This document shows, piece after piece, positions 56,689 through 64,000 of a DNA stretch of 64,000 nt. Every line of letters starts with the position of its first letter. The stretch's first letter is position 1. The notes beneath the pieces were generated by a model, which worked only from the letters and a program-made list of their open reading frames with translations, did no database searches and had not been told where the DNA came from. The stretch spans positions 114,531-178,530 of the forward strand of contig NZ_JBEPIJ010000007.1 of NCBI RefSeq assembly GCF_040327995.1. The letters run 5' to 3'. The stretch comes from Solimonas thermocellulolyticum (GTDB taxonomy: Bacteria; Pseudomonadota; Gammaproteobacteria; Nevskiales; Nevskiaceae). The translations under genes and the position numbers were made by a program.

Positions 56689-58584
56689 ATGCGCGAAAGC
56701 TCGGTCGGGCGCGGTGTTTTCGGGGCTTGGTTCGTGGCGGCGGGTACGCTGCTGTGGAGTCCGGCGGCACTGGCGGGGTCGTTCGACCTGCCGTTCGACA
56801 TCGACGGGAGCTACAAGATCACGACGACCTACAGCCTCGCCGTGCGCGCGCAAGATCCGTCGTCCGCGTTGATCGACGGCCCGGTCGATCCGTTCCAGCC
56901 GGGCGTGCTGCCCAACGGCGAGCAGGTCATCGGCTTCACCCACACCGGTTTGCCGACGACGATCAACCTCGACGACGGCAACCGCAACTTCGATCGCTGG
57001 AGCCCGATCAACAACCGCCTGAGCGCCGTCTACGAGGTCGGTCTGCGCCGCGAGAACCTCGGTCTGGTGGTCAGCGGCACGGCGTTCTACGACTGGGTGT
57101 TCCATTCGAAGAACGACCGCGATCCGGTCGATCCCGATGACGTCAACGACTACGGCCCCAATACGCTGGCCTGCGCCGAAAATGCGCAGACCTGCGCGTT
57201 CAACCGTTTCACCGAAGACGCCGAGTACTACAACGGCGAGCGCTCGCGCTTGCTCGATGCCTACGTGTACGGCGACTTCCTGCTCACCGATTCGATCGCG
57301 CTGAATGTGCGTTTCGGCAAGCATCTGGTGGCTTGGGGCGAGAGTCTGTTTTTCCCCAACATCGCCAGTGCGCAGAGTCCCAACGACGCCACCAAGGCCT
57401 TCGTGCCGGGCGCGGAGATCAAGGAGATCTTGCTGCCGGTGCATCAGGTCTCGGCGACGCTGGCCTTCGGTTACAACTTCTCGCTGATGGGCTATTACCA
57501 GCTCGACTATGCGCCGACCGAGGTGTTCCCGGCCGGCGACTTCTTCTCGGTCGCCGACGTCGTCGGACCCGGTGCCGAAATGGCCTACGGCTCCGGAAAC
57601 CCGGCATACGCCGAGAACTGCCCCGGCTTGCTCGGTCCGCTGAGCTTTTTGTGCCAGCTCGGTGGCGGCATCGGCGGGCCGTTGCTCAACGCGCCGCGCA
57701 CGATCAACGTGCCGCGCGAGGCCGACATCCGTCCTGATGACGACGGCCAGTGGGGCGTCGGTTTCAAGGCCCAGGTCACGCCCAACACCAGTGTCGGCGG
57801 CTATTACATCCGCTACCACAACCACAACCCGACGGTGAACCTGAACTTCGGCTTTGCCTACATCGGCGAACTGGCCGGTCAGACGCTGACCACCGCGCTG
57901 ATCAATCAGCAAGTGCCGGTCAGCTACAACGTCAAGTATTTCGACGACATCGAGATGATCGCGGCGAGCTGGTCGACGACGCTGTTCGGCCTGAACTTCG
58001 CCGGCGACATCAGCTACCGCGACGGCATCGACACCTCCGCCGCCGCCGAGATCTCCGGCGTCCTCAGTCCGGTGTTCACGCGAGCCGAGGCCTGGCAGGC
58101 CAATGTCTCGTCGCTGTACGTGACCAATCCGCGCGTGTTGTTCTTCGACGAAGTCGCCGTCGTGTCCGAGGCCTCGTACGTGTACATCGACGACGTCGAT
58201 CCGATTCCGGCCTTCAATGGACAGGTGCCGCGCGGCGACGGCCGCCAGCTGTTCTACGACCGCGAAGCCTGGGCTTTCCAGACGCTGATCCTGCCGAAAG
58301 GGCGCAATGTCTTTGCGGGTTGGGACATCGGTATCCCGATCGCCTATGCCCATGCGATCAAGGGCTACTCCTCGATCGCCGGCAGCTTCGGCGCGCTGTT
58401 CGGCGAGGGTGACCGCCGCATCGGCTTGTCGGTGACGGCCCAGTACCTGCAGAACCTCGAATTCGCGCTCGGCTACAACTGGTTCCTCGGCAATCCGAGC
58501 AAGACCGTGCGCGATAGCCCGATTCCATCGAACCCGGTCACCGACCGCGACTACGCCACCTTCACCATCAAATACAACCTGTGA
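56689..58584 (+). CDS. DUF1302 family outer-membrane protein (second paralogue)
   Basis: A 631-residue paralogue of the previous gene. Signal peptide about 1-30 (ending ALA), DDGNRNFDRWSPINNRLSAV, KHLVAWGESLFFPNIASAQ, GEGDRRIGLSVTAQYLQNLE, and a terminal YATFTIKYNL. The shared landmarks lie in the same order as in 54646-56586, so the pair arose by tandem duplication. The ATG at 56689 has GGGGGAGAG. Its stop overlaps the GTG start of the flavin reductase (GTGA), linking an outer-membrane uptake protein and an oxygenation partner. Confidence 0.9.
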   Translation: MRESSVGRGVFGAWFVAAGTLLWSPAALAGSFDLPFDIDGSYKITTTYSLAVRAQDPSSALIDGPVDPFQPGVLPNGEQVIGFTHTGLPTTINLDDGNRNFDRWSPINNRLSAVYEVGLRRENLGLVVSGTAFYDWVFHSKNDRDPVDPDDVNDYGPNTLACAENAQTCAFNRFTEDAEYYNGERSRLLDAYVYGDFLLTDSIALNVRFGKHLVAWGESLFFPNIASAQSPNDATKAFVPGAEIKEILLPVHQVSATLAFGYNFSLMGYYQLDYAPTEVFPAGDFFSVADVVGPGAEMAYGSGNPAYAENCPGLLGPLSFLCQLGGGIGGPLLNAPRTINVPREADIRPDDDGQWGVGFKAQVTPNTSVGGYYIRYHNHNPTVNLNFGFAYIGELAGQTLTTALINQQVPVSYNVKYFDDIEMIAASWSTTLFGLNFAGDISYRDGIDTSAAAEISGVLSPVFTRAEAWQANVSSLYVTNPRVLFFDEVAVVSEASYVYIDDVDPIPAFNGQVPRGDGRQLFYDREAWAFQTLILPKGRNVFAGWDIGIPIAYAHAIKGYSSIAGSFGALFGEGDRRIGLSVTAQYLQNLEFALGYNWFLGNPSKTVRDSPIPSNPVTDRDYATFTIKYNL

Positions 58585-59579
58585 CCTCGTCTTCACGACA
58601 CGGCAGGCCGCCATTCGACACGACGGAGTTCCGCAAGGCGCTCGGCACCTTCGCCACCGGCGTGACCATCATCACCGCGCGCGCCGGTGACGGCACGCCG
58701 ATTGGTCTGACCGCCAACAGCTTCAACTCCGTGTCACTCGATCCGCCGCTGGTGCTGTGGAGCCTGGCCAACAATGCGATGAGCTTCGAGGCGTTTCGCG
58801 CGGCCACACACTGGGCGGTGCATGTGCTCGGCGCCGACCAGGAAGAGCTGTCCGGGCGCTTTGCACGGCGTGGCGTGGACAAGTTCGCCGGCCTCGAAAT
58901 CGAGGATGGCGTGGGCGGCGTGCCCTTGCTGCGCGGCTGCGCGGCGCGCTTTGAGTGCCGCACGGCCTCGCAGTACCAGGGCGGCGATCATCTGATCTTC
59001 ATCGGGGAAGTGTTGCGCTTCGATCGCGACGAGGCGGCGCCGCTGGTGTTCCACGGCGGCAAATACGCACATGCGACACGGCGCGATCCGCCAGACATGA
59101 AGCCGCGCAGTGCGCATCTGGCCGGCAGCTTCGGCGAGGACTTTCTCGGCTATCTGCTCGGACGCAGCCATTTTCGTTTCTTTGCGCAGATCCGCCCCTT
59201 CCTCGACGCCGAAGGCCTGGACGACATGGAGTTCTACGTGCTGTCCACGCTCACGCTCAAGCCGCTGCTGACCGAGAACCAGATCGCCGAGGGGATGGCC
59301 GGGGTGCTCGATGCGAACCGCCAGCGCGCGCTCGACGGCCTGGTCGAGCGCGGCTTTGCGCGGCGCACGGCGGACGGCTACGCCTTGACCCAGGCCGGTC
59401 GCGAGGCGGCGATCCGCTTGATCTCGGCGGCCAAGGCCATCGAGTCGCAGGTGCTCGAACGCCTCGGTGCGGGCGACGCGGCGATTCTCAAGACGACGCT
59501 CAACCGCCTGCTCGGCGTCGTCGATCAGCGGGCGGCGGACGTGTTGTGGGAGAAGGACGAGGGCGAGCGCGAGCGTTAG
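58581..59579 (+). CDS. Flavin reductase with C-terminal MarR-like domain
   Basis: A 332-residue two-domain protein. Residues 1-165 form a flavin reductase/FMN-binding split barrel (FRKALGTFATGVTIITARAG, GLTANSFNSVSLDPPLVLWSL, HWAVHVLGADQEELS). Residues about 185-325 look like a winged-helix MarR-type module (FYVLSTLTLKPLLTENQIAE, then LVERGFARRTADGYALTQAG). The same layout occurs in the C1 reductase of p-hydroxyphenylacetate hydroxylase, where the extra domain senses the substrate and controls NADH oxidation. It supplies reduced FMN/FAD to a monooxygenase not seen here. GTG start overlapping the DUF1302 stop. Confidence 0.88.
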   Translation: MTSSSRHGRPPFDTTEFRKALGTFATGVTIITARAGDGTPIGLTANSFNSVSLDPPLVLWSLANNAMSFEAFRAATHWAVHVLGADQEELSGRFARRGVDKFAGLEIEDGVGGVPLLRGCAARFECRTASQYQGGDHLIFIGEVLRFDRDEAAPLVFHGGKYAHATRRDPPDMKPRSAHLAGSFGEDFLGYLLGRSHFRFFAQIRPFLDAEGLDDMEFYVLSTLTLKPLLTENQIAEGMAGVLDANRQRALDGLVERGFARRTADGYALTQAGREAAIRLISAAKAIESQVLERLGAGDAAILKTTLNRLLGVVDQRAADVLWEKDEGERER

Positions 59580-59622
59580 CGAAAAAGGGCGCGGCTCTCT
59601 CCGGCGAACTGGAGCGAGAACG

Positions 59623-61881
59623 ATGAAGCTGGCCCCGCAGGCGCTGCTCGAAGCGCTGGCCGTAGTTCTGCACACGCCGGTCTCGGCGCAGGACGATCTC
59701 GACGCGCTGCTGCAAGACGCCGCCGCCGAATCCGCGTCGCCGGAAGCGGATACCGGCGAGGTCCACGACGCGGTCATTGCGGTGCCGGAGCCGACACCTG
59801 CCGAACCGCCGCGGGAAGTTGCGCGCAAGCCGCCGCGCGGCCGCCAGCTCGAAGAGATCGTCGTCACCGCGCAGAAGAAGGTGTCCTCGCTGCAGGACAC
59901 GCCGATCTCCATGGAGGCCTTCGGCGCCGAGACGATGGCGCTGCGCGGCATCGGCGGGCTCGAAGACCTCGGCGCCAACGTGCCGAGCATGGTCATCGAG
60001 CCGTTTCCGCTGTCGAGCACCACGCTGCGCATCTCCATCCGCGGCGTCGGCGTGACCGATTCCCAGGTGACGCAGGATCCCGCCGTCGGCATCTATCTGG
60101 ACGGCGTCTATCTCGCGCGCTCGGTTGGGCTCGCGCTAGACCTGGCCGACATCGAACGCATGGAAGTGCTGCGCGGGCCGCAGGGCGTGCTCTACGGCCG
60201 CAATTCCACGGGTGGTGCGATCAACATCATCACCCGGCGGCCGGATCCTTCGGCGTTCGCGATGGATCACAAGCTCACCTTGGGCGAGCGCAACCTGTGG
60301 GTGGGCAAGAGCGCGTTCAACCTGCCGCTCGCCGACGACTTCGCGGCCAAGCTGGCGCTGCTGGTGCGCCGCAGCGACGGCTTCGTCGAGAACACGGGCG
60401 CGGGGCGCGACTTCGGCGACCGGGCGGCGCTGGGCGGACGTTTCGACCTGCGCTGGCTGCCGAGCGATACGCTGACCGTCGACTACGGCTACGACGTGAC
60501 CGACCTCGAGTATGTGAACTACATGTTCCAGGCGGTGTTGCCGCCGCGCACCGATCACGGCCTCGCCGAAGCGTTCAAGCCCTACGCGGAAGCCAACACC
60601 GTCTACTCGCATCGTCGCCTGCACGCGCTGGCCTCCGGCGCGCCGATGGAAGCCTCCGACGCGCAGGTGAGCGGGCATACGCTCACCATCACCCAGGCGC
60701 TGGGTGCGGCGGAGCTCAAATACATCGGTGGCTATCGGCGGCTGGAGGATTCGCAGTATCCCGATCTGTCCGGCGGCAAGGGCGACACCGGCTATCGCAT
60801 CGACACCAACGCCTACGACAGCGCCGCTGCGCGCATGATCAATGGCGGCGAACCGACGCCACTGGTGATCCCGACCACGTTCCAGGATCAGTGGTCGCAC
60901 GAGCTGCAGATCAGCGGCGGCGCCTGGGACGAGCGCATCAACTACATCGCCGGCCTGTACTACTTCACCGAAAAGGGCGGCGAGGATGGCGGTCCGGTGC
61001 ATCACATCCAGAGCGCGACCATCGACCCGCAGCAGTCCGATCCCTTGCTGAGCCTGCTGCCGCCGATGGTGCGCGCGCAGTTGCAGGACGACGTGCTGCC
61101 GCGCCTGTCCGCCTACTGGGATTACCGGTACGGTATCGAGAACCGGGCTTACGCCGCTTATGGGCAGCTCAGCCTACGGCCCGACTGGTTCGACCGGAGC
61201 TTGAATCTCACCGTGGGGCTGCGCGCCTCGCGCGACGAGCGCTACGCGATCAAGGACTTCATCCAGAGCCAGTTCGTCGAAGTGCGGCTCGCTGATGCGA
61301 GCCTGTTCGCCGTGCCGGTGCCCGGATCGATCGCCGGCACGATCTCCGACACCAAGTCGCGGAACGCCGGCAAGGCGCGCATCACCGGCTTAGAGCTCGA
61401 AGGTGCCTTCGTGCCCGCGGTCAATCTCATGCTCGGCTTCCAGTACGCTTATCTCGACGCCGAGGTGCTCGAAGTCATCGACGTGGACGGCAACAACGTC
61501 GCCCACCTCTACCCGTTCATTTCTGCGCCGCCGCACTCCGGCGTGCTGCTCGCCGACTGGACCGCCGCCCACTTCGGCTGGGGCGATCTGCGTGCTTACG
61601 CGAGCTGGAACTACGTCGGTGAACGCACCGGCTTCGTCATCGTCGAGGAACGGCGTGGACTCACCGCGATCGAGGGCTACGGTCTGCTCAACGCGCGTGT
61701 CATGTTCGACGGCCTGCGCCTCGGTAACCGCGGTACGCTCGACCTCGCACTGTGGGGCAAGAACCTGCTGGACGAAGAATACGAACTCACCGCCATCGAC
61801 AACCTGCCACAGGCCGACCGCGCCGTGGTCTGGGGCGAGCCGCGCGCAATCGGCATCGATCTGGTCTACCGCTATGAGTGA
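59623..61881 (+). CDS. TonB-dependent receptor
   Basis: A 752-residue outer-membrane receptor. Leader (1-22, ending VSA), an acidic low-complexity stretch, then a TonB box-like EEIVVTAQKK (about 76-85), plug domain (ISIRGVGVTD, VEVLRGPQGVLYGRN-like MEVLRGPQGVLYGRNST, GGAINIITRRP) and a 22-strand barrel ending in IDLVYRYE. This plug type is common in receptors of unknown, often non-siderophore substrates in sphingomonads and Solimonadaceae. The ATG at 59623 has GGAG at -9. It comes 43 bp after the flavin reductase, so the cluster probably imports its substrate in a TonB-dependent way. Confidence 0.92.
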   Translation: MKLAPQALLEALAVVLHTPVSAQDDLDALLQDAAAESASPEADTGEVHDAVIAVPEPTPAEPPREVARKPPRGRQLEEIVVTAQKKVSSLQDTPISMEAFGAETMALRGIGGLEDLGANVPSMVIEPFPLSSTTLRISIRGVGVTDSQVTQDPAVGIYLDGVYLARSVGLALDLADIERMEVLRGPQGVLYGRNSTGGAINIITRRPDPSAFAMDHKLTLGERNLWVGKSAFNLPLADDFAAKLALLVRRSDGFVENTGAGRDFGDRAALGGRFDLRWLPSDTLTVDYGYDVTDLEYVNYMFQAVLPPRTDHGLAEAFKPYAEANTVYSHRRLHALASGAPMEASDAQVSGHTLTITQALGAAELKYIGGYRRLEDSQYPDLSGGKGDTGYRIDTNAYDSAAARMINGGEPTPLVIPTTFQDQWSHELQISGGAWDERINYIAGLYYFTEKGGEDGGPVHHIQSATIDPQQSDPLLSLLPPMVRAQLQDDVLPRLSAYWDYRYGIENRAYAAYGQLSLRPDWFDRSLNLTVGLRASRDERYAIKDFIQSQFVEVRLADASLFAVPVPGSIAGTISDTKSRNAGKARITGLELEGAFVPAVNLMLGFQYAYLDAEVLEVIDVDGNNVAHLYPFISAPPHSGVLLADWTAAHFGWGDLRAYASWNYVGERTGFVIVEERRGLTAIEGYGLLNARVMFDGLRLGNRGTLDLALWGKNLLDEEYELTAIDNLPQADRAVVWGEPRAIGIDLVYRYE

Positions 61882-61886
61882 ACCGT

Positions 61887-61901
61887 CCGCCATCGCGGCG
61901 G
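61887..61901. terminator. Short hairpin between convergent genes
   Basis: CCGCC-ATCGC-GGCGG followed by CGGTTT, 6 bp after the TonB-receptor stop. A weak terminator candidate; the stem is only 5 bp. Confidence 0.3.
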
Positions 61902-61986
61902 CGGTTTGCGTGCGTTCGTTGCCGGCGGCAGCGCTCCGCGCGCGGAGACATCCCTGGCCGGCCGCGCGCTGCGATCTCGCGCCCGC

Positions 61987-62514
61987 TCAGCCGCCGTGTT
62001 CGATGAAGTGCCAGAGCGCGGCCCTGACCTTCTCCTGACGGCCCGTCCGATGTTCGATGCTGGTGGCGGCGTCGACCATCGCCATGTACAGCCGCGCGCC
62101 GGCGACGCCGTCACGCCAGCCCATGGCACGCAGCTCGGCGCCCACCAGCACCCAGTAAATGCGCAGGCGCCGGCGCAGGCTGGCGTAGACCGGCGGACGC
62201 CCCCGCGCCTGCAGCAGCCACGCGCGCAGCGGCCGCTGCTTAAGGCAGGTGTCGAGGAAGGACTCCGTCGCCAACTGCACGCGGCGCACGCCGGACGGCA
62301 CGCCCGAGGTCACGGCGATGAGGCGATCGCGCAAGCGGTCCATGAACGCTTCCTGCACGGCGACCAGGTAGCCGTCGAGATCGCCGAAGCTGGCGGCGAA
62401 CTCGGCACGATCGACGCCGGCACGCGCGCAGATGTGGTCCACGCTGAGCGTCCAGAAGTCGATCTCGGCGGCCAGTGTTCCGGCCAGCGCGATCATGCTC
62501 TCCCGCGCGTTCAT
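61987..62514 (-). CDS. TetR-like regulator (downstream of a tandem pair)
   Basis: A 175-residue protein. The N-terminal third (WTLSVDHICARAGVDRAEFA to FGDLDGYLVAVQEAFMDRLRD) fits a TetR helix-turn-helix, though the recognition helix is degenerate. The rest is a helical ligand domain. It overlaps the other TetR gene by 4 bp (ATGA), so both are made from one mRNA and may heterodimerise. Short for the family (usual 190-220). Confidence 0.75.
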   Translation of the reverse strand: MNARESMIALAGTLAAEIDFWTLSVDHICARAGVDRAEFAASFGDLDGYLVAVQEAFMDRLRDRLIAVTSGVPSGVRRVQLATESFLDTCLKQRPLRAWLLQARGRPPVYASLRRRLRIYWVLVGAELRAMGWRDGVAGARLYMAMVDAATSIEHRTGRQEKVRAALWHFIEHGG

Positions 62515-63065
62515 GCCGCCCGCTCCAGATAGCGAAACAGCGTGTCTCGCAATGCGGGCTCGCGCGCGCCCGCCTCATGTTCGGCCAGGGCGATCTCGGC
62601 CGCGGCTGCCGTCAATAAGCGCGCGCTGGCCTGCGGGTGCGGCCGGTGGAGTGCCCGCAGTTCGATGCCCATCATCACGGCGAAGGCCGTCATACGGCTC
62701 TGGATGAGCCGGGCCCCGCACGGCGTGAAGGCCAGCGACAGGACCAAGCGGCGCAACGCGGGACGTCCCAGATTGGCTTCGAAATAGGTTTCCAGTGCGA
62801 GTTTGAGTCGTTCCACGCTCGGTGGCATGTTGTCGGTGATGCGCGTGACCCGGTCGCGGACCTCATCGAACAGATCGTTCAGCAGCGCGCAGCGGTAGTC
62901 GTCCCAGTCGTCGAAGGCCTGGCGCAGGGTCGTTGCCGGCAGCTCGGCCGCCGCGCATACGGCGGCCTCGGTAAGATCCTCGGCGCCGCCGGCGTCGAGC
63001 AGACGCCGACCCGCGTCGAGCAGAAGCGTTCGCAACGATGCGGTGGGTTTTGCAGATGCGGTCAT
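62511..63065 (-). CDS. TetR-like regulator (upstream of a tandem pair)
   Basis: A 184-residue TetR-type protein: LRTLLLDAGRRLLDAGGAED, then AAVCAAAELPATTLRQAFDDWDDYRCALL as helix-turn-helix (about 12-60), followed by a helical domain. The ATG at 63065 is preceded at 24 bp by a perfect palindrome that is a good operator candidate. It shares length and layout with the downstream TetR gene, suggesting an old duplication. Target genes may include the adjacent TonB-receptor cluster. Regulated ligand unknown. Confidence 0.8.
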   Translation of the reverse strand: MTASAKPTASLRTLLLDAGRRLLDAGGAEDLTEAAVCAAAELPATTLRQAFDDWDDYRCALLNDLFDEVRDRVTRITDNMPPSVERLKLALETYFEANLGRPALRRLVLSLAFTPCGARLIQSRMTAFAVMMGIELRALHRPHPQASARLLTAAAAEIALAEHEAGAREPALRDTLFRYLERAA

Positions 63066-63088
63066 CGCTCGCCGGATGCTCGGAAGGA

Positions 63089-63106
63089 TGGTGCAAGCAT
63101 GCACCA
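63089..63106. promoter_or_regulatory. Perfect 18-bp palindrome, candidate TetR operator
   Basis: TGGTGCA-AGCA-TGCACCA: 7-bp perfect arms with a 4-bp centre, 24 bp before the start of the tandem tetR genes. The position and size are typical for TetR autoregulation. Confidence 0.65.
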
Positions 63107-63121
63107 GCCGGCGCCGGCGTG

Positions 63122-63141
63122 CTCCCCCTCGATCGGGGGAG
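63122..63141. repeat. REP-like palindrome
   Basis: CTCCCCC-TCGATC-GGGGGAG, a 7-bp perfect stem in the region between the tetR pair and rpmB. It looks similar to the CCCCTCnCC palindromes at 36248 and 39816. Confidence 0.45.
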
Positions 63142-63168
63142 GACGCGTATGGCGCCCGAGGGCGGGGC

Positions 63169-63197
63169 TTGCCCGAGCGCGGAGCCGCTGGCACAAT
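63169..63197 (+). promoter_or_regulatory. Candidate promoter of rpmB-rpmG
   Basis: TTGCCC (63169-63174) and CACAAT (63192-63197) with a 17-bp spacer, each matching the sigma-70 consensus at four of six positions. The start would fall about 85 bp before rpmB. The only reasonable pair in this gap. Confidence 0.45.
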
Positions 63198-63287
63198 TGC
63201 GCCCCTTTTGCCGGCCTGCCCGCGCTTTCGGGTGTTTGGAATCGCCGGCGCGTCAGGCCCTTTGGGTCTTTTTCGGGAACTGCTGTC

Positions 63288-63524
63288 ATGTCCAAAGTCT
63301 GTCAGGTCACCGGCAAGCGGCCGATCACCGGCAATACGGTCTCGCACGCCAATAACAAGCGTCGTCGCCGGTTCGAGCCCAACCTGCACCGGCATCGCTT
63401 CTGGCTGGAGTCGGAAAAGCGCTTCGTGACGCTGCGCGTGTCCGCAGCCGGGATGCGCATCATCGACAAGAAGGGCGTCGACGCCATCGTCGCTGAGCTG
63501 CGTGCGCGCGGCGAGAAGCTCTGA
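63288..63524 (+). CDS. rpmB: 50S ribosomal protein L28
   Basis: A 78-residue basic protein, the normal L28 length. MSKVCQVTGKRPITGNTVSH and NNKRRRRFEPNLHRHRFW are near-universal L28 sequence; the tail has GVDAIVAELRARGEKL. Part of the large subunit, contacting 23S rRNA near the E site. The ATG at 63288 has CGGGAA upstream. Followed 21 bp later by rpmG, the usual proteobacterial pair. Confidence 0.98.
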   Translation: MSKVCQVTGKRPITGNTVSHANNKRRRRFEPNLHRHRFWLESEKRFVTLRVSAAGMRIIDKKGVDAIVAELRARGEKL

Positions 63525-63545
63525 CGGACCGGATAGGAGCATCAC

Positions 63546-63719
63546 ATGGCAGGCAAGAAGAAGGACGTCGAGAAAATCCGCTTGGTATCGACCGCCGACA
63601 CGGGCTACTTCTACACGACGACGAAGAACCGCAAGAACACGCCCGACAAGTTCGAGATGAAGAAGTACGACCCGGTCGCGCGCAAACACGTGGTTTTCAA
63701 GGAAGCGAAGATCAAGTGA
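63546..63719 (+). CDS. rpmG: 50S ribosomal protein L33
   Basis: A 57-residue basic protein: MAGKKKDVEKIRLVSTADTG at the start, FYTTTKNRKNTPDKFEMKKY in the middle and HVVFKEAKIK at the end. It is the zinc-free form, lacking the CxxC pairs. AGGAGC precedes the ATG at 63546. Second and last gene of the rpmB operon; a terminator follows. Confidence 0.98.
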   Translation: MAGKKKDVEKIRLVSTADTGYFYTTTKNRKNTPDKFEMKKYDPVARKHVVFKEAKIK

Positions 63720-63783
63720 TGCGCGCCGAGTGATCCGCGGCGCCGCCGCCGGCTGGAATCCCGCCGTGCGGATGCGAAGGGAT

Positions 63784-63815
63784 GCACAAAGGGCCGCGTC
63801 AGCGGCCCTTTGTGC
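63784..63815 (+). terminator. Strong terminator of rpmB-rpmG
   Basis: Perfect 14-bp stem: GCACAAAGGGCCGC (63784-63797), loop GTCA, GCGGCCCTTTGTGC (63802-63815), followed by TTCGC. The T-tract lies within the stem, so it may also work in the opposite direction. Confidence 0.88.
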
Positions 63816-64000
63816 TTCGCGCGTAGCCTGATCTGGAGCCACGGTCCGCGCCGGATTGAGTGGCCGGGCGGTTTGACCTAGCCCGGATCCGTCACCAGCG
63901 AGCCGATAGACGCGCCTGGAGCACGGGCGGAGGCTTTCTGGTTTCGGAATGACCAATTTGACGACACGGTGAGGGTATTTTCGGCGCTTTGGACGCAGCT
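63816..64000. other. Right-end sequence without recognisable gene
   Basis: 185 bp after the rpmG terminator. No ORF with coding character and no convincing promoter; TTGACG (63958-63963) lacks a -10 at proper spacing. Possibly the leader of a gene beyond the window. Confidence 0.3.

Noticed and set aside
63816..64000. Promoter for a gene beyond the right edge
   Set aside because: TTGACG at 63958 and TATTTT at 63976 are only 12 bp apart, too close for sigma-70.

Overview
The window looks like a chromosomal segment of a high-GC, aerobic gammaproteobacterium that degrades lipids or terpenoids. My best guess is a Nevskiales/Solimonadaceae-like lineage. The pointers are an rpmB-rpmG pair, paired DUF1302 outer-membrane proteins, an atu/liu-type acyl-CoA carboxylase cluster, a wax ester synthase/DGAT, a predicted GlyGly-CTERM protein and CCCCTCnCC-type palindromic repeats. 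The taxonomy is inference only. I saw no rRNA, tRNA, CRISPR array, prophage or insertion sequence. Coding density is very high and no gene-free stretch exceeds 300 bp; the longest are 63720-64000 and 54401-54645.

Left part (1-12 kb). A minus-strand operon (4546 to 1) encodes an SDR, a quinone-oxidoreductase-like MDR, an APH-type kinase, an ACAD10/11-like acyl-CoA dehydrogenase and a truncated second MDR. A divergent LysR gene (4633-5544) faces it. The kinase/dehydrogenase pair suggests 4-hydroxyacyl-CoA catabolism. A second minus-strand operon (10941 to 5575) carries pdxH, an M14 carboxypeptidase with a GlyGly-CTERM-like tail, a DECR-like SDR and a CstA-type transporter. acuI is divergent from it.

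Middle (12-35 kb). A minus-strand metal block (20304 to 12035) encodes a CopL-like Cys/His protein, a TolC-type channel, CusB, CusA with all three copper-binding Met positions, an EEP-family enzyme and a cardiolipin synthase. Upstream lie a penicillin-acylase-type lipoprotein and, divergent from it, a fused beta-helix/diheme cytochrome lipoprotein. A TetR-led tripartite RND pump (26069-32463) ends in a clear terminator. A large MMPL/RND-like exporter follows.

Catabolic core (35-49 kb). An SDR and an isovaleryl-CoA-dehydrogenase-like enzyme are read leftward. A divergent, tightly overlapped operon is read rightward: enoyl-CoA hydratase, AtuA, TetR, biotin carboxylase, a separate biotin carrier protein, carboxyltransferase, alpha/beta hydrolase, acyl-CoA synthetase, SDR and a 6-pyruvoyl-tetrahydropterin-synthase-like protein. 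Together this resembles an acyclic terpene/leucine (atu/liu) pathway: a branched acyl-CoA is dehydrogenated, carboxylated and hydrated. The intergenic region has two related dyads that are candidate TetR operators.

Right part (49-64 kb). This holds a lipase-like lipoprotein, a ferredoxin reductase with a [2Fe-2S] ferredoxin, a beta-lactamase-fold hydrolase and a WS/DGAT. Next come two DUF1302 paralogues, a two-domain flavin reductase and a TonB-dependent receptor, which look like an uptake and oxidation module for a hydrophobic substrate. Two overlapping TetR genes with a perfect 18-bp palindrome at their promoter follow, then rpmB-rpmG with a strong terminator.
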